A DNA stretch of 64,000 nucleotides from Adiantum capillus-veneris (taxonomy: Eukaryota; Streptophyta; Polypodiopsida; Polypodiales; Pteridaceae): positions 66,762,281 to 66,826,280 of the forward strand of contig CM043956.1 in assembly GCA_014529385.2 (NCBI GenBank). The letters run 5' to 3'. Positions 44,731 through 55,438 of the stretch are shown one piece after another. The translations under genes were made by a program, and so were the position numbers. Every line of letters starts with the position of its first letter. The stretch's first letter is position 1. The notes below the pieces were generated by a model. The model made no database searches. It saw only the letters and a list, made by a program, of their open reading frames with translations, and was not told the DNA's origin.

Positions 44731-45780
44731 TTTTATTTTGTATCCAGACATTGGATTCGATTCACACGGATTATCTCAGTTTAGCATCATATGTAAATTT
44801 GACCTTTTGAAGCCGAGTAATATTCGCTCTATCTCTCTTTCCCCCCTCCCAATCCGGCTGTTTACAGAAGCACACATTGACGAAGCTCTGCACCGTCCTC
44901 TACAATACTTTATCACGCGAACTCGATGCAGAGCATCCTTAATTTAGTAGCGTTACACATTAATGAACCTCTGCAGCGTCCTCTGAAATACTTTATCAGG
45001 CGAACCCGATGCAGAGCATCATCGATTCACGATGCTACTGATGATGATTTGAAAAAAAAAAATCAGTCTTTAAATATTGTATGTACTTCGTTTTATTTTG
45101 TACCCAGACATTAGCTTAGATCTAAAAGGATTGTATGAGTTTACTCCAGATTCCCATAGGCCTTTTGCCAGCGTTTCATACAACATATCATTTCATTCCT
45201 CTATCTCTCTTCCCCCTCCCACTATGATTCCTTATAGCGACGGACATTGAGGAAGCTCTTGAATGACCACAGGAAATACTTTCTCCGGATGCCATACATC
45301 CACGGGCATAAACGATGATGAAGATGATTTGATTTGATTTCAATCTGACGCTTTTCAACTTTTAGTTTTAATTTTTTCACTTTCGTTCATTGTACTTCTG
45401 TACCCAAGCATTGGTTTAGATCCACAAAAATTGTATCAACTCGCATCACAAGTAATTTTACCTTTTGAAGACATGTAAGGTACCCTTTCATCTCACCTTG
45501 CTCTCCCTTTCTCCCTCTTTCTGCTCTCCCCATACCACTACTACAGAAATGGATATTGAAGACGCTCTTCAATGACTGATGTACTACTTTCTGCGACAAC
45601 GCCCATTGTCGAGCATTCTCAGGCATTGACCATGATGATGACCCTTTTAGTATGATGTTTTTAAGCTCTTAGTTTTTACATCATTCGCTTTACTTCATTT
45701 TAATTTTGCACCCATATATTGGATTAGATACACCCGGATTCTTTCCGTTTGATCTCATTCTTCTAAATGTCTAATCTCTA
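44731..45780. repeat. Diverged tandem repeat, four units of 300-360 bp
   Basis: Each unit opens with ATTTTGTACCCAGACATTGG or a variant, near 44735, 45095, 45395 and 45700. It then has a CTCTATCTCTCTTCCCCCTCCC stretch and an ACATTGAGGAAGCTCT-like stretch followed by TACTTTCTC. The first unit is longer because a piece with CTCTGCACCGTCCTC and GATGCAGAGCATC is itself duplicated (44882-44937 and 44963-45019). Units are 60-75% similar by eye. No coding frame runs through them. Confidence 0.8.
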
Positions 45781-46599
45781 CTCTCACACAGTCAAACATC
45801 TCCCTCTGTGAATGTCTCTCCTCATGTTGGCCCACTCTAGCATAAACAACCTGAGGACTCTCATAACTCTAATGAGTGGTCTCACTTACCGAATAGACAA
45901 TGCAAGTGGCTTCATATCTCATAGTATACTGGACGATGTCATACTGTGATATAGCTTTATCTTGGTACCTATATCTTGGCCTCTGCTCGTATCCCTGTCC
46001 CTTTACTCCCCGCCACCCTCAATTACATTGCCAATACACCCCATCAACAACTACAATCTGGCTAGATAATAATATATCCACAAATCTAACTAAAGCACTG
46101 TGAGGAACATTAATGAATGAGACAAATTTGCGATGGGTAACAACACAAATTTACGTAGCAAGTGTTTCAAACACAATGGATTATATCACACTATTTGCAG
46201 AGACTTTATTTTACTGAAGATTTTTATGGTATTCTGTCGGTACGTAGCACAATATTTTAAACACCTTTGCGATTCGTAGCAATGCTATTAGCATTTTATA
46301 TTCAGTTGGTTAATGCTAGCACAAGTTAGTACAAAATTTTCTATGCTCATACTCCTACTGCGAGCTTGCTCGGTAACCACTTTTGCAACTTCATCTAATT
46401 ACGACCCGGCTCCATTTGCATCGATCAACATTGTCAAATATCCTGGATTCTTAATTAGCGACTTAAAATTTGTTAGACTTCTCAAACTGTGAAGATTTTC
46501 TGGGTTTTCTCCTTTTCAAATAGCTCATTGTTACATTTTACTAGTTGTTGTACATTAGCGCTGCTCCACACCATTATGTTTAGTTGGTTTACCACAATT
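45781..46599. other. No gene seen
   Basis: Unique-looking AT-rich sequence without supported features. Confidence 0.45.
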
Positions 46600-47928
46600 T
46601 TAACACTAGGTTGGTAACCTAACAGGACATAAAAGTGTCCTTTCATGGTTTTGAAAAAAACCTCCAAAACCATAGTAGATCCACTCATTTTGTAAAATCC
46701 TTTCATGAGGTTATAGTTCAAGGCCTACTACACATGTAAAAAATAAGAAACTTGTAAAATTTCTCATATTTTGGTCACACCAAGCCTCCAAAGTTGATGG
46801 ACCAGTACATTTTCACTAAAACAGTCATTTCTTATGTTTTGTTGCATAAAAATAAGATTAGGGATTTTTGTAGGACTTGAGATAAATTCCCTAGTTAACT
46901 TCAATGGGTTGGTGATCAAAAAATATGATTGCTTCTCACTCACTATTTTTTGTTTTGCCAAAAGAAATAGGTACAAAAAAGTTGAATTTTTACCATTCTG
47001 CAAACCTATCATCAAAGTTTCTATAGCCACGCTCAATACAAATAATATATGCATGTTTTCTTAGTTCCCTATTGTCCTTTAGGTTCATAAGGAGCCATGG
47101 AGCATGTCAAAAGAATAATACATCTCCTACCAAGGGGAATCTTGGGGACAAAGATGAAGTGCTAAATACAGCAAACATGAAAAAACTGGGTTCAACATTA
47201 TGAGTTGTAGAATCCCATAGAAACTATTCAATATCTAGCCAAATTTGATTCTTATGACTAGATATGGTTACTACCTACAAAATGCATGTAATTGTCACAA
47301 GAAACTAACAATATTGAAAAAGCTATACTTGATATACTAGAATGTTTCGTTTTTTTCTATAATTGAAAAAATCAACCATCATTGTCTAGTATGCAAAATA
47401 GGGTATTAGGTGCCCCAAAACTCAAGGAATATTAGCTTTATGTTACAATATGCGACATAGAAAATCAAAACTGCATTTGGATATCATGAAAGCCACCAAA
47501 AAAATCATAGAAGAGCTAAAATTGGCTAAAAAACAGGATTTGACAATTTTTGTAATTTGTTCATAACTTGCAACTTTAACATTTATTTCTCCCTAGAAGC
47601 ATCAGAACATGTTGAGGACTACTAAAGATAGTTCTCTAGCATTATAGACCTCACAAACATGAATTCTAGAGTGGTATAGTTGCAAAAAGTTGAAAAAAGT
47701 CAAAAACAGGACCCGTTTTTTCACATAGTTTAGGTTGTGAAATGTTGTGCAAGGACAAGGTTAAAGATGGAATTGATATTCCAAAAAAATGTCAAGTTTT
47801 TTTCAGCTCATGAGACAACTTTCTAGATAGATAGCACCTCAAAATCTATTTTTAAACTCTTGACATAATTCAAGGAAAATGGTCACTTAACAGGACATAA
47901 AAGTGTCCCATTACCAACCTAGTGTTAA
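46600..47928. mobile_element. Candidate DNA transposon or large MITE with TIRs
   Basis: An 18-bp perfect inverted repeat bounds it: TTAACACTAGGTTGGTAA at 46600-46617 and its complement at 47911-47928. Just inside each end lies the same direct sequence, ACAGGACATAAAAGTGTCC. Both ends carry TTAA, either as a 4-bp target duplication or as part of the TIR. The inside has no transposase frame. A diverged relative with a similar right end is at 1268-2097, so it is a dispersed family. The superfamily is not clear from the sequence. Confidence 0.55.
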
Positions 47929-48219
47929 GGAAATAAACGTATATGTCTTGCATGACCATAATCAAATGATTTTTATCATGATCTTTATTTGTTTTTTGCT
48001 ACATTTCTCTAACTCATCTAAGGATTCACAAAAACCTATCCAGACCATAATGCGAGGACATTAGATAAGTGATCTCTTTACTTTGCAAACTCTTTTTTTT
48101 TTCTTTTTTCAGCTACAGTAATCATGTCCTAACCATATTTTATCCAATTTTATGATACCCCCCCTACCCTGTTACCAACCTTATTATTTCCTGCTTGCCT
48201 ATACTAACTCTATCATACA
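47929..48219. other. No gene seen
   Basis: Host sequence up to the AGCTT target duplication of Copia-2 (48220-48224). Confidence 0.5.
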
Positions 48220-48224
48220 AGCTT

Positions 48225-48416
48225 TGTTGGGGTATAAAGCCCAATGTGGTCGCCCAGGTAAGTGGCCGGGCCGCTAGGTATGTACACATATTCTTTTGTA
48301 AAAACCTAATAAGAACTCACTATGCTCTACACATTACAGTAGAGCGAGTTCACCATATCGTCGTGCTCTTCTTCTCGCACTCTCTCTTGCGTCGCACTTC
48401 CGCTCGTACTCCTTCA
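48225..48416 (+). repeat. 5' LTR of Copia-2
   Basis: 192 bp, TGTTGGGGTATAAAG to TACTCCTTCA. TATAAAG at 48233-48239 could be its TATA box. Confidence 0.95.
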
Positions 48417-48418
48417 AG

Positions 48419-48430
48419 TGATATCAGAGC
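48419..48430 (+). other. Primer-binding site of Copia-2
   Basis: TGATATCAGAGC, one base from the standard initiator tRNA-Met site TGGTATCAGAGC, two bases after the LTR. Confidence 0.85.
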
Positions 48431-49513
48431 TCAGATCGAGGCTCGGGGCAGCACTGCACGAGGCTAGAGTCACCAACTCAGATTGGAGTGAAATTTGACA
48501 GGCAAAGACACGGCCCCAAATCTTGTGGGAGTTCCCGTAGGCCTCGGTGTGCTCAAAATTTCATTCTGAAGTCATCTCGGTCACCGTTCGGCTTCGACAA
48601 AGTTCTGTGCATGCCATTTTCGACTACGTGGTCTCAGTGGGTGCAGATCCGACTCTGCAAATTTGGGGTTTTTCGGCCTACGACTGCAGGTGCTGAGGAT
48701 ATCGACACTCTGAGAGTGTTGATTTGTGGCTGTCTACACATCGAAGGACGGCTCACAGTTCTTGGAGGCGTGTCACATACGACACGGGCGCATCTACACA
48801 CAGACTGTAGGCGACATCCACTAGTTCATCAGGTAGCTTGTGTTTGCTGCTTGATATTCCAGATTTCATCCTGACATTGAAGGTACTTCCACATGGGATG
48901 TATTGTCAGAGATGATGTATGTTTGTTGAGGGTTTGCTGGCTGTGAGTCACGCAGCAAACAACCACCGCAGCAGTTACAGCATATAGTGGAAAATTTGTG
49001 GATGTATGACTTTGTGGGAAGTCTATGTACTGTCAGATTTACTGCAGCCTTTGTTAAGGGTCGAGTGAGGTTTTATTGAGCTGGGGGATTCTCGAATGTT
49101 GAGATCCTTTCGGTGATACAAGTCTTGGAGCGATCCCTCGAGCACCCTTAGATAGGCAGCTAGGATGTATTGATTGTGAGTTAGACAGTTGGGATTGCAT
49201 CTTTGCTTTACTGCCGTAGGCATTGTCGCAGTCTATGCTTACAGGACGGTGACAAGACAGTCAGAGACAGTACAGGTGCAGGACAGGTTTACCCACAGCT
49301 TACAGTGTTAGAGAGACAGTGGTTTTTTGAGCTGTTTTTTGGTCTGTTTTTAGTACACCAGAGCCATTTTACAAAGGAGACTCTGCCAAAATTTCTGTAG
49401 AATCTGAAGCTTTCTTGGTTCATTTGACAGGTTGATATTGGTTCAGAGGTTAGTTTACAGGGGAAACTCTGCCAAATTTTTCCCAGGAAAGTAAACTACT
49501 GTGAAGCGTAGCT
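48431..49513 (+). other. Copia-2 untranslated leader
   Basis: About 1.1 kb, unusually long. An open stretch at 48488-48874 has no recognised domain. A phrase near 49066, GAGGTTTTATTGAGCTGGGGGATTCTC, is also found in the Tat-1 leader near 11873, so the leaders share short sequence. Confidence 0.55.
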
Positions 49514-51808
49514 ATGGCTGGATCACAGGACACTGCTCTTTACAATATCAAGAAGCTGGGTGGAACCAATTTCCCATTGTGGAAGAAGCAGATTTGGCAT
49601 GTGTTGGTACAAAAGAAGCAGATAAAATCTATAAAGATCAAGGGGATAAAACCAGAAGATATGGACGAAGATGAATGGAGCGAAATGGATGAATTGGCAC
49701 TTTCTACCATTATGCTGACTTTGGCAGAAAGCGTTTACTTCAATGTAGCAGACGAGATGTCGGCTTATCAAGCATGGTTAAAGCTGAGTGATCTTTATGA
49801 GAAGCAGAGTGCAGCTTCACAGGTATACTGGCTTAAGAAGCTTGTTGACTTGAAGATGAAAGAAGGGACACCTATGTCCAATCATCTGAATGAATTCAAC
49901 ACAATCTATAGTCAGTTGTCAGCTCAAGGTGTCAAGTTTGATGAACCTGTTAGAGCTATGTTCCTGTTGATCACATTGCCGAAAAGTTGGGACACTTTTC
50001 GCACAGCTTTGAGTAATTCTGCACCTCCAGATGGTTTGAACATAGCAAGTGCAGAAGGAAGTCTGCTTACTGAAGAAACCAATAGAAAGACAATGGACAA
50101 AGGCAAAGGAACAGCCTTAGTTGTCAAGGGAAGGACCAAAGAAAAGTACAAAGGTGGAAAGAGGAATCAGTCTTGTAGCAAGTCCCGCAGTGCTAAAGGC
50201 AAGAGTGACATAGAATGCTACCATTGTGGCAAGAAGGGTCACATGAAAAGAGACTGCAGAGAATGGAAAGCAAAAAAAGGCAAAGAGAAAGCTGAAGACC
50301 ATGGTGAGAAGAACAAGTCCTCAGTGAAGATTCAAGAAATAAATGTGACAAACATTGTTGTAGAGGATGACAGTCTAGTGTCAGGAGACATCTACTTCTT
50401 GAAGAATACAATGGACTCAGCTCTTCTTACAGCATCTGATGGAAATGCACTGAGTGATTGGATTATAGACTCAGGGGCATCACTTCATGTGTCTCCAAAC
50501 AAGGAGTGGTTTACCTCTTATGTGACCACTAAAGATCATGTTCGGCTAGGCAATGGGCAGACATGTGAGATGTTAGGTGTTGGAGATGTTCAATTGAAGT
50601 TTCAGAATGGCTCTTCTTTCACGCTGAAGAATGTGAGACATGTTCCCGCAATTACCAAGAGCTTGATCAGCACAGGTTTACTTGCTGATGCTGGCTACGT
50701 CACCACTTTTGGACAGAACATGTGGAAGATATCCAAGGGTTCTATGACAGTAGCACATGGAGTAAATTCTGGAGGACTTTACATGATTTATGTATCAAAT
50801 GTCTCTAAAAATGTAATCAATGTAACCGAGCAGCCGAAAGTTTCTTTGTGGCATAGCCGGTTAGGACATATGTCCAAGAAGGGAATGGAAATCTTGTCTC
50901 GTTCTGGTTATTTGCCTGGCTTTTCATATAATGATTTTGAATTCTATGAACATTGTCTGTATGGTACACAGCAGCCACATAAGCATAGAAGCAGTAGAAG
51001 AGATACACAATTGGCACTTGTTCATAGTGATTTGTGTGGACCTATGCCTAACCTATCTCTAGGGGGAGCTTCTTACTTTATGCCATTTATAGGTGATTAC
51101 TCGAGGAAAGTATGGGTTTCCTTTCTCAAGCACAAGGATGAAGCATTTAGTGTTTTCAAAATGTTTGTGACACTTGTGGAGAATCAGAGTGGCAAGAAGC
51201 TTAAATGCTTACGCACTAACAATGGTGGAGAGTATGTTTCAAAGGCCTTTCAGGACTTTTGTGAGTCAAAAGGTATAAAACGTGAACTTACTGCTCCTTA
51301 CAATCCTCCTCAAAATGGTGTTGCTGAGAGGATGAATAGGACCATACAAGAGAAGGTTAGAAGTATGTTGTCTAATGCACAGATGCCAAATGGGTTTTGG
51401 GCTGAAGCTGTATCAACAGCTGTTCATCTTGTAAATAGATCTCCTAGCAAGGTTTTGCAGAAGGATTCAGTGCCAGAGATGGTATGGTCAGGCAAAATGC
51501 CCTCATACAAGCATCTCAGAGTCTTTGGCTGTGAGGCATATACTCACGTTCCAAAGGAATTTAGGAACAAACTCGAGCCAAAGAGTAGAAAGTGCATCTT
51601 TCTAGGCTATGGTAATTCTGGTGAGATGGGGTACAGACTTTGGGATCCCGAATCCAGAAAGGTTGTCCGCAGCAATGATGTTCACTTTAATGAATCCAAA
51701 TATCATTCTAAACCAGAGAGGGTTGAGGATATTAGAAGAGTTGTCTTCCAAGAAGATAGACCTGCACGTGCAAGACAAAATGTCAGGGCTCAAGAGGAGC
51801 AAGGATAG
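49514..51808 (+). CDS. gag-pol: Copia-2 gag, protease and integrase
   Basis: 764 codons from ATG 49514. Gag (UBN2 fold) about 1-230; CCHC knuckle CYHCGKKGHMKRDC at 235-248; protease with WIIDSGASLHVS (Asp about 319); pre-integrase WHSRLGHMSKKGMEIL; integrase core with Asp in LVHSDLCGPM and Glu in NGVAERMNR. Two likely damaging changes are visible: the second core Asp is Asn (LRTNNGGEY), and the zinc region reads FYEHC where a Cys is expected before Glu. It ends at TAG 51806-51808 between integrase and RT, after which the same frame continues. Confidence 0.93.
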   Translation: MAGSQDTALYNIKKLGGTNFPLWKKQIWHVLVQKKQIKSIKIKGIKPEDMDEDEWSEMDELALSTIMLTLAESVYFNVADEMSAYQAWLKLSDLYEKQSAASQVYWLKKLVDLKMKEGTPMSNHLNEFNTIYSQLSAQGVKFDEPVRAMFLLITLPKSWDTFRTALSNSAPPDGLNIASAEGSLLTEETNRKTMDKGKGTALVVKGRTKEKYKGGKRNQSCSKSRSAKGKSDIECYHCGKKGHMKRDCREWKAKKGKEKAEDHGEKNKSSVKIQEINVTNIVVEDDSLVSGDIYFLKNTMDSALLTASDGNALSDWIIDSGASLHVSPNKEWFTSYVTTKDHVRLGNGQTCEMLGVGDVQLKFQNGSSFTLKNVRHVPAITKSLISTGLLADAGYVTTFGQNMWKISKGSMTVAHGVNSGGLYMIYVSNVSKNVINVTEQPKVSLWHSRLGHMSKKGMEILSRSGYLPGFSYNDFEFYEHCLYGTQQPHKHRSSRRDTQLALVHSDLCGPMPNLSLGGASYFMPFIGDYSRKVWVSFLKHKDEAFSVFKMFVTLVENQSGKKLKCLRTNNGGEYVSKAFQDFCESKGIKRELTAPYNPPQNGVAERMNRTIQEKVRSMLSNAQMPNGFWAEAVSTAVHLVNRSPSKVLQKDSVPEMVWSGKMPSYKHLRVFGCEAYTHVPKEFRNKLEPKSRKCIFLGYGNSGEMGYRLWDPESRKVVRSNDVHFNESKYHSKPERVEDIRRVVFQEDRPARARQNVRAQEEQG

Positions 51809-51814
51809 GATAGA

Positions 51815-53158
51815 GTGGAACCACAGGTTGTGGCTGAGCCTGAGCCACCTATTGTGCGTAGATCTGGACGTGTCACGCGACCTCCTGATAGGTTTGTTCC
51901 ATCTATGAACTATGCCATGTTGACTGATTGCAATGAGCCTTCATGTTACAAGGAAGCAGTGCAAATGAAGGACTCCGGGAATTGGCAATTGGCCATGCAA
52001 TCAGAGATGACAGCTCTGCATAAAAACAAGACATGGAAGCTAGTTAAATTACCACAAGGCAAAAAGGCTCTACCTTGTAAATGGGTTTATAGGTATAAGA
52101 TCACCGCTCATGATAGTCAGCCAAAGTACAAAGCAAGGCTTGTTGCCAAGGGCTTTAAGCAAGAACAAGGCATTGACTTTGATGAAGTCTTCTCTCCGGT
52201 GGTCAAGATGACTACATTGAGATGCTTTCTTGCATTGGTTGCCATATTAGATTTGGTGTTGCACCAAATGGATGTCAAGACAGCGTTCTTGCATGATGAT
52301 TTAGATGTGGAAATTTACATGCAGCAGCCAAAAGGGTTTGTTGAGAAAGGCAAGGAAGATTGGGTATGCCAGCTGTTAAAGAGTCTTTATGGCTTAAAAC
52401 AATCACCGAGGGCATGGTACCATAAATTCCACAAGTTTATGCTTTCTCAAGGCTACAAACGTAGTGAGCTCGATCACTGTCTATATACAAAGAAGGCTAA
52501 GGATGGTAGTTGGCTGATCCTTATTTTGTATGTGGATGACATGTTGATTGCTGGCAAGCACTTAGAAAAAATTTCAGCTTTGAAGTCAAAGATGGCAAAA
52601 TCGTTTGACATGAAAGATATGGGTGAGGCAAGTCATATACTTGGTATACGCATTGAGAGAGATAGATCAAAGAAGTTGATTTGGTTTTCTCAAACAGAGT
52701 ATATTGACAAGGTTTTGCAACGTTTCAATATGGAGAAGGGAAAGGCACTGAGTGTTCCATTGCCACCATATGTGAAACTTAGCAAACAAGATTGTCCCGT
52801 GTCTGAGGAAGAACAGGCTGAAATGGATAAGATTACATATGCGTCTGCAGTGGGTAGTTTGATGTATGCAATGATTGCTACTCGCCCAGACATTGCATTT
52901 GCAGTGGGAGTAGTAAGTCGATACATGTCAAACCCAGGCAAGAAACATTGGGAAGCATTGAAAGGAATATTGAGATACCTGAAAGCTACAAAGAGTATGC
53001 GTATATGCTATGGGAGTCAAGAGCTAAGTGTAAAGGGTTTTACAGACTCAGATTATGCAGGTGACTTAGACAACCGAAGGTCTACGTCAGGGTATGTCTT
53101 TACATTGGCTGGTGGAGCAGTATCATGGCGTTCTAGATTACAAGATTGTGTTACTTAG
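51815..53158 (+). CDS. Copia-2 reverse transcriptase and RNase H start
   Basis: The same frame as the upstream protein, after one amber codon. RT carries PCKWVYRYK, KARLVAKGFKQEQGIDFDEVF, HQMDVKTAFLHDD, SLYGLKQSPRAWY and the catalytic LYVDDMLIAG. RNase H begins with GFTDSDYAGDLDNRRSTSG. A TAG at 53156-53158 replaces the codon before STTEAEY. The first residue is only the first in-frame Met, not a true start. Confidence 0.93.
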   Translation: MEPQVVAEPEPPIVRRSGRVTRPPDRFVPSMNYAMLTDCNEPSCYKEAVQMKDSGNWQLAMQSEMTALHKNKTWKLVKLPQGKKALPCKWVYRYKITAHDSQPKYKARLVAKGFKQEQGIDFDEVFSPVVKMTTLRCFLALVAILDLVLHQMDVKTAFLHDDLDVEIYMQQPKGFVEKGKEDWVCQLLKSLYGLKQSPRAWYHKFHKFMLSQGYKRSELDHCLYTKKAKDGSWLILILYVDDMLIAGKHLEKISALKSKMAKSFDMKDMGEASHILGIRIERDRSKKLIWFSQTEYIDKVLQRFNMEKGKALSVPLPPYVKLSKQDCPVSEEEQAEMDKITYASAVGSLMYAMIATRPDIAFAVGVVSRYMSNPGKKHWEALKGILRYLKATKSMRICYGSQELSVKGFTDSDYAGDLDNRRSTSGYVFTLAGGAVSWRSRLQDCVT

Positions 53159-53488
53159 TCTACTACAGAGGCTGAATATGTTGCAGCATTAGAGGCATGC
53201 AAAGAATCAATTTGGCTTAATCGACTAGTAACAGATTTGGGAATCAAAGAAGAGATGCCTGTGTTATATTGTGATAGTCAAAGTGCTATACAATTGGCTC
53301 ACAATCCAGTTTATCACTCAAAGACAAAGCATGTGGATGTGAAGTATCATTTCATCAGGGAAATGCTCGAGGATAAGCAACTTCAGCTTGTCAAAGTTCA
53401 CACCACAGAAAATCCTGCTGATCTACTTACAAAAGGACTTCCCTCGGAGAGCTTTGCGCATTTTCGCAAGCAGTTAGGTGTAGGGTAG
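53159..53488 (+). pseudogene. Copia-2 RNase H, C-terminal part
   Basis: Continuation in the same frame: STTEAEYVAALEACKE, LYCDSQSAIQLAHNP, HSKTKHVDVKYHFIRE and NPADLLTKGLP, the usual copia RNase H end. It stops at TAG 53486-53488. The RNase H Glu and Asp are present. Separated from RT only by the amber codon. Confidence 0.92.
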
Positions 53489-53565
53489 TACATCACTTCT
53501 CTACATCTCTTGTATATTAGCTTGTATAGTAGCTTCTCTCACACTTAAAGTACCACATTGGACTT

Positions 53566-53577
53566 TAAGTGGGAGGT
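53566..53577 (+). other. Polypurine tract of Copia-2
   Basis: AAGTGGGAGGT directly before the 3' LTR. Confidence 0.85.
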
Positions 53578-53769
53578 TGTTGGGGTATAAATCCCAATGT
53601 GGTCGCCCAGGTAAGTGGGCGGGCCGCCAGGTATGTACACATATTCTTTTGTAAAAACCTAATAAGAACTCACTATGCTCTACACATTACAGTAGAGCGA
53701 GTTCACCATATCGTCGTGCTCTTCTTCTCGCACTCTCTCTCGCGTCGCACTTCCACTGGTACTCCTTCA
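53578..53769 (+). repeat. 3' LTR of Copia-2
   Basis: 192 bp, about six substitutions from the 5' LTR and no indel. Confidence 0.95.
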
Positions 53770-53774
53770 AGCTT

Positions 53775-54178
53775 GTGCCAAACTCCTGGCTGTGTTTACT
53801 AATACCATTCCCAAAAACAACACAACTTTCTCGACACGCATACTAAGGTAGCCACTCCGAATCCTAATGGTATGTACCTCGCATATGTCAATCCTCTTTT
53901 TTTTATGCATTGTATTTAAGCTAAAAACTCAAACACTGCGAAGATTGTATTCAAAGGAGTTTTTGTTGAGATAATTTGTCAATAAGCTATGCAGCTACTC
54001 AAGCGAGATAAGGTGCTCTGGGATAGTGAACAACAATTTGTAAGTGCTTTGATATACTGCACTGTGATGTCGACAATGTAGTAAATATATTTTCTCCTTT
54101 ATGTCTTGTCTAGTCCATTGGTCAAAAGCACACAGATCCACTGATTTAGGCAGTGTGTAAATGCTCATCTTGGTGTAG
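53775..54178. other. No gene seen
   Basis: Host or older repeat sequence resuming after the AGCTT duplication of Copia-2. No coding support. Confidence 0.45.
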
Positions 54179-54322
54179 ATTCGCCGATTTAAGCAACACC
54201 AATTATCTGTGCAGATCCGTCGATTTAGGAAACACCAATTATCTCTGCAGATCCGCCGATTTAGGCAGCACGTCATATTGGTGTAGATTTGCCGATTTAG
54301 GCAACACCAATCACAAAATCAT
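54179..54322. repeat. 36-bp tandem repeat, four copies
   Basis: Four 36-bp units of the form AT-CGCCGATTTAGGCAACACCAAT-(T/C)... start at 54179, 54215, 54251 and 54287. A partial related unit lies just upstream near 54135. The unit is a multiple of three and stays open on both strands, giving 12-residue repeats in either direction (FADLGNTNY type on the plus strand). Confidence 0.85.
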
Positions 54323-54612
54323 GCTGCAGTGGCTGGCCACCACTGTAACTGGTATGATTTTGTTACCCGGTACATAATGAAAGTGATTTGGATTTGGACT
54401 TATATTGTGGAATTGGAATTGGATTGGGATTTGGTATCTGCTGATTACTTTATCCGGCAGTGTTTATGTGATGAGACTTGACATTATGAGACTGATGATG
54501 AGTGTGACCGATGATATCCTGATTCATCAGGGTATGACATATACTGCTTATTCTAGTGGTATGGGACACTAGAATAGGCAGTATGTGGATGATAGCAGGC
54601 ATAAGCTAATTT
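54323..54612. other. Junction sequence with hairpin, no gene
   Basis: Short T/G-rich stretch leading into the truncated Ty3-C pol. It contains the inverted repeat annotated at 54541-54584. TTGCCAAAGTTAGTAGAGCT is duplicated at its end (54613 and 54642). Confidence 0.5.
54541..54584. repeat. 18-bp inverted repeat with 8-bp loop
   Basis: ATACTGCTTATTCTAGTG (54541-54558) and CACTAGAATAGGCAGTAT (54567-54584) pair with one mismatch around GTATGGGA. It lies 28 bp before the point where Ty3-C pol resumes. Confidence 0.9.
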
Positions 54613-55438
54613 GCCAAAGTTAGTAGAGCTGGCTCATTTGCCAAAGTTAGTAGAGCTACTGACTGAGAAAATCAAAATGGGAATCTTGGAGCCTTCTTGT
54701 GCTCCATACTCAAACAGGTGGTTCACAGTTCCGAAGAAGAATGGTTCTCTACGCTTCATCCAAGATATGCAACCAGTGAACAAGGTGACAATTATAAATG
54801 TAGGTACAGGTCCAATTGTGGATGAGTTTGCAGAGGCATTTGCAGGGAGGGCAATCTACTCAATGGGGGATCTCTACTCAGGGTATGATCAATTTCAGCT
54901 TGCAATCGAAAGCAGAGACTTGACAACCATGAGGACACCTTTGGGTTTGGTAAGGATGTGTACCTTGCCACAGGGAGCAACCAACTCGGTTGCACATATG
55001 ATGAATGGGATGAATAAGGTCTTACGTGACTTTATTCCTCAAATCACAATGCCTTTCATTGATGATTTTCCTATCAAAGGATGTGAAGAAAGTGACAAAG
55101 ATGAAGCTTTGGATCTCAAGGGATGTCGCAGGTTTGTGGTAAATCACATAAATGATTGTGATAAAATTTTGTCTAGGTTGGAAGAAGTGAATCTTACATT
55201 GTCAAGGAAAAAGTCTATGTTTGGTGTCAATGAAGTGCTTATTGTGGGGCACATGTGCGGGCCATATGGTAGGAAACCTTGTCCAACAAAGGTAGATGCC
55301 ATCCAAAGAATGAAAGAAACGTGCACTAGCATCACTGAGGTTAGAAGGTTTCTGGGAGCATGTGTCTTCTATGTTATTTGGATTCCACATTATGCACATG
55401 TAGCTGATCCTCTTTATCAGTTTCTTAGAAAGAATTAG
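54613..55438 (+). CDS. Ty3-C reverse transcriptase
   Basis: A frame of about 275 codons. The RT motifs are SNRWFTVPKKNGSLRFIQDM, YSMGDLYSGYDQFQLAIES, DLTTMRTPLG, TLPQGATNSV and the catalytic FIDDFPIKG, with Ile in place of Val. It lacks the usual LxxxxGY sequence order of most plant Ty3 RTs; to my recollection this subtype is closer to fungal Ty3 elements. It ends at TAG 55436-55438, with the frame continuing. Confidence 0.85.

Larger units (their letters stand above)
48225..53769 (+). mobile_element. Ty1/copia element (Copia-2), complete, nearly intact
   Basis: A 5,545-bp element with 192-bp LTRs, a tRNA-Met-type primer site, a 1.1-kb leader, one polyprotein frame and a polypurine tract. 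A perfect target duplication AGCTT flanks it (48220-48224 and 53770-53774). I count six differences between the LTRs (about 3%), so it is moderately young. The frame from 49514 to 53488 is interrupted only by two TAG codons and has no frameshift. Confidence 0.96.

Noticed and set aside
48488-48874. 128-codon frame in the Copia-2 leader
   Set aside because: No recognised domain, and its position before gag is normally untranslated in copia elements.
54179-54322. CRISPR-like array of 36-bp repeats
   Set aside because: Units are head to tail without spacers; a simple tandem repeat.
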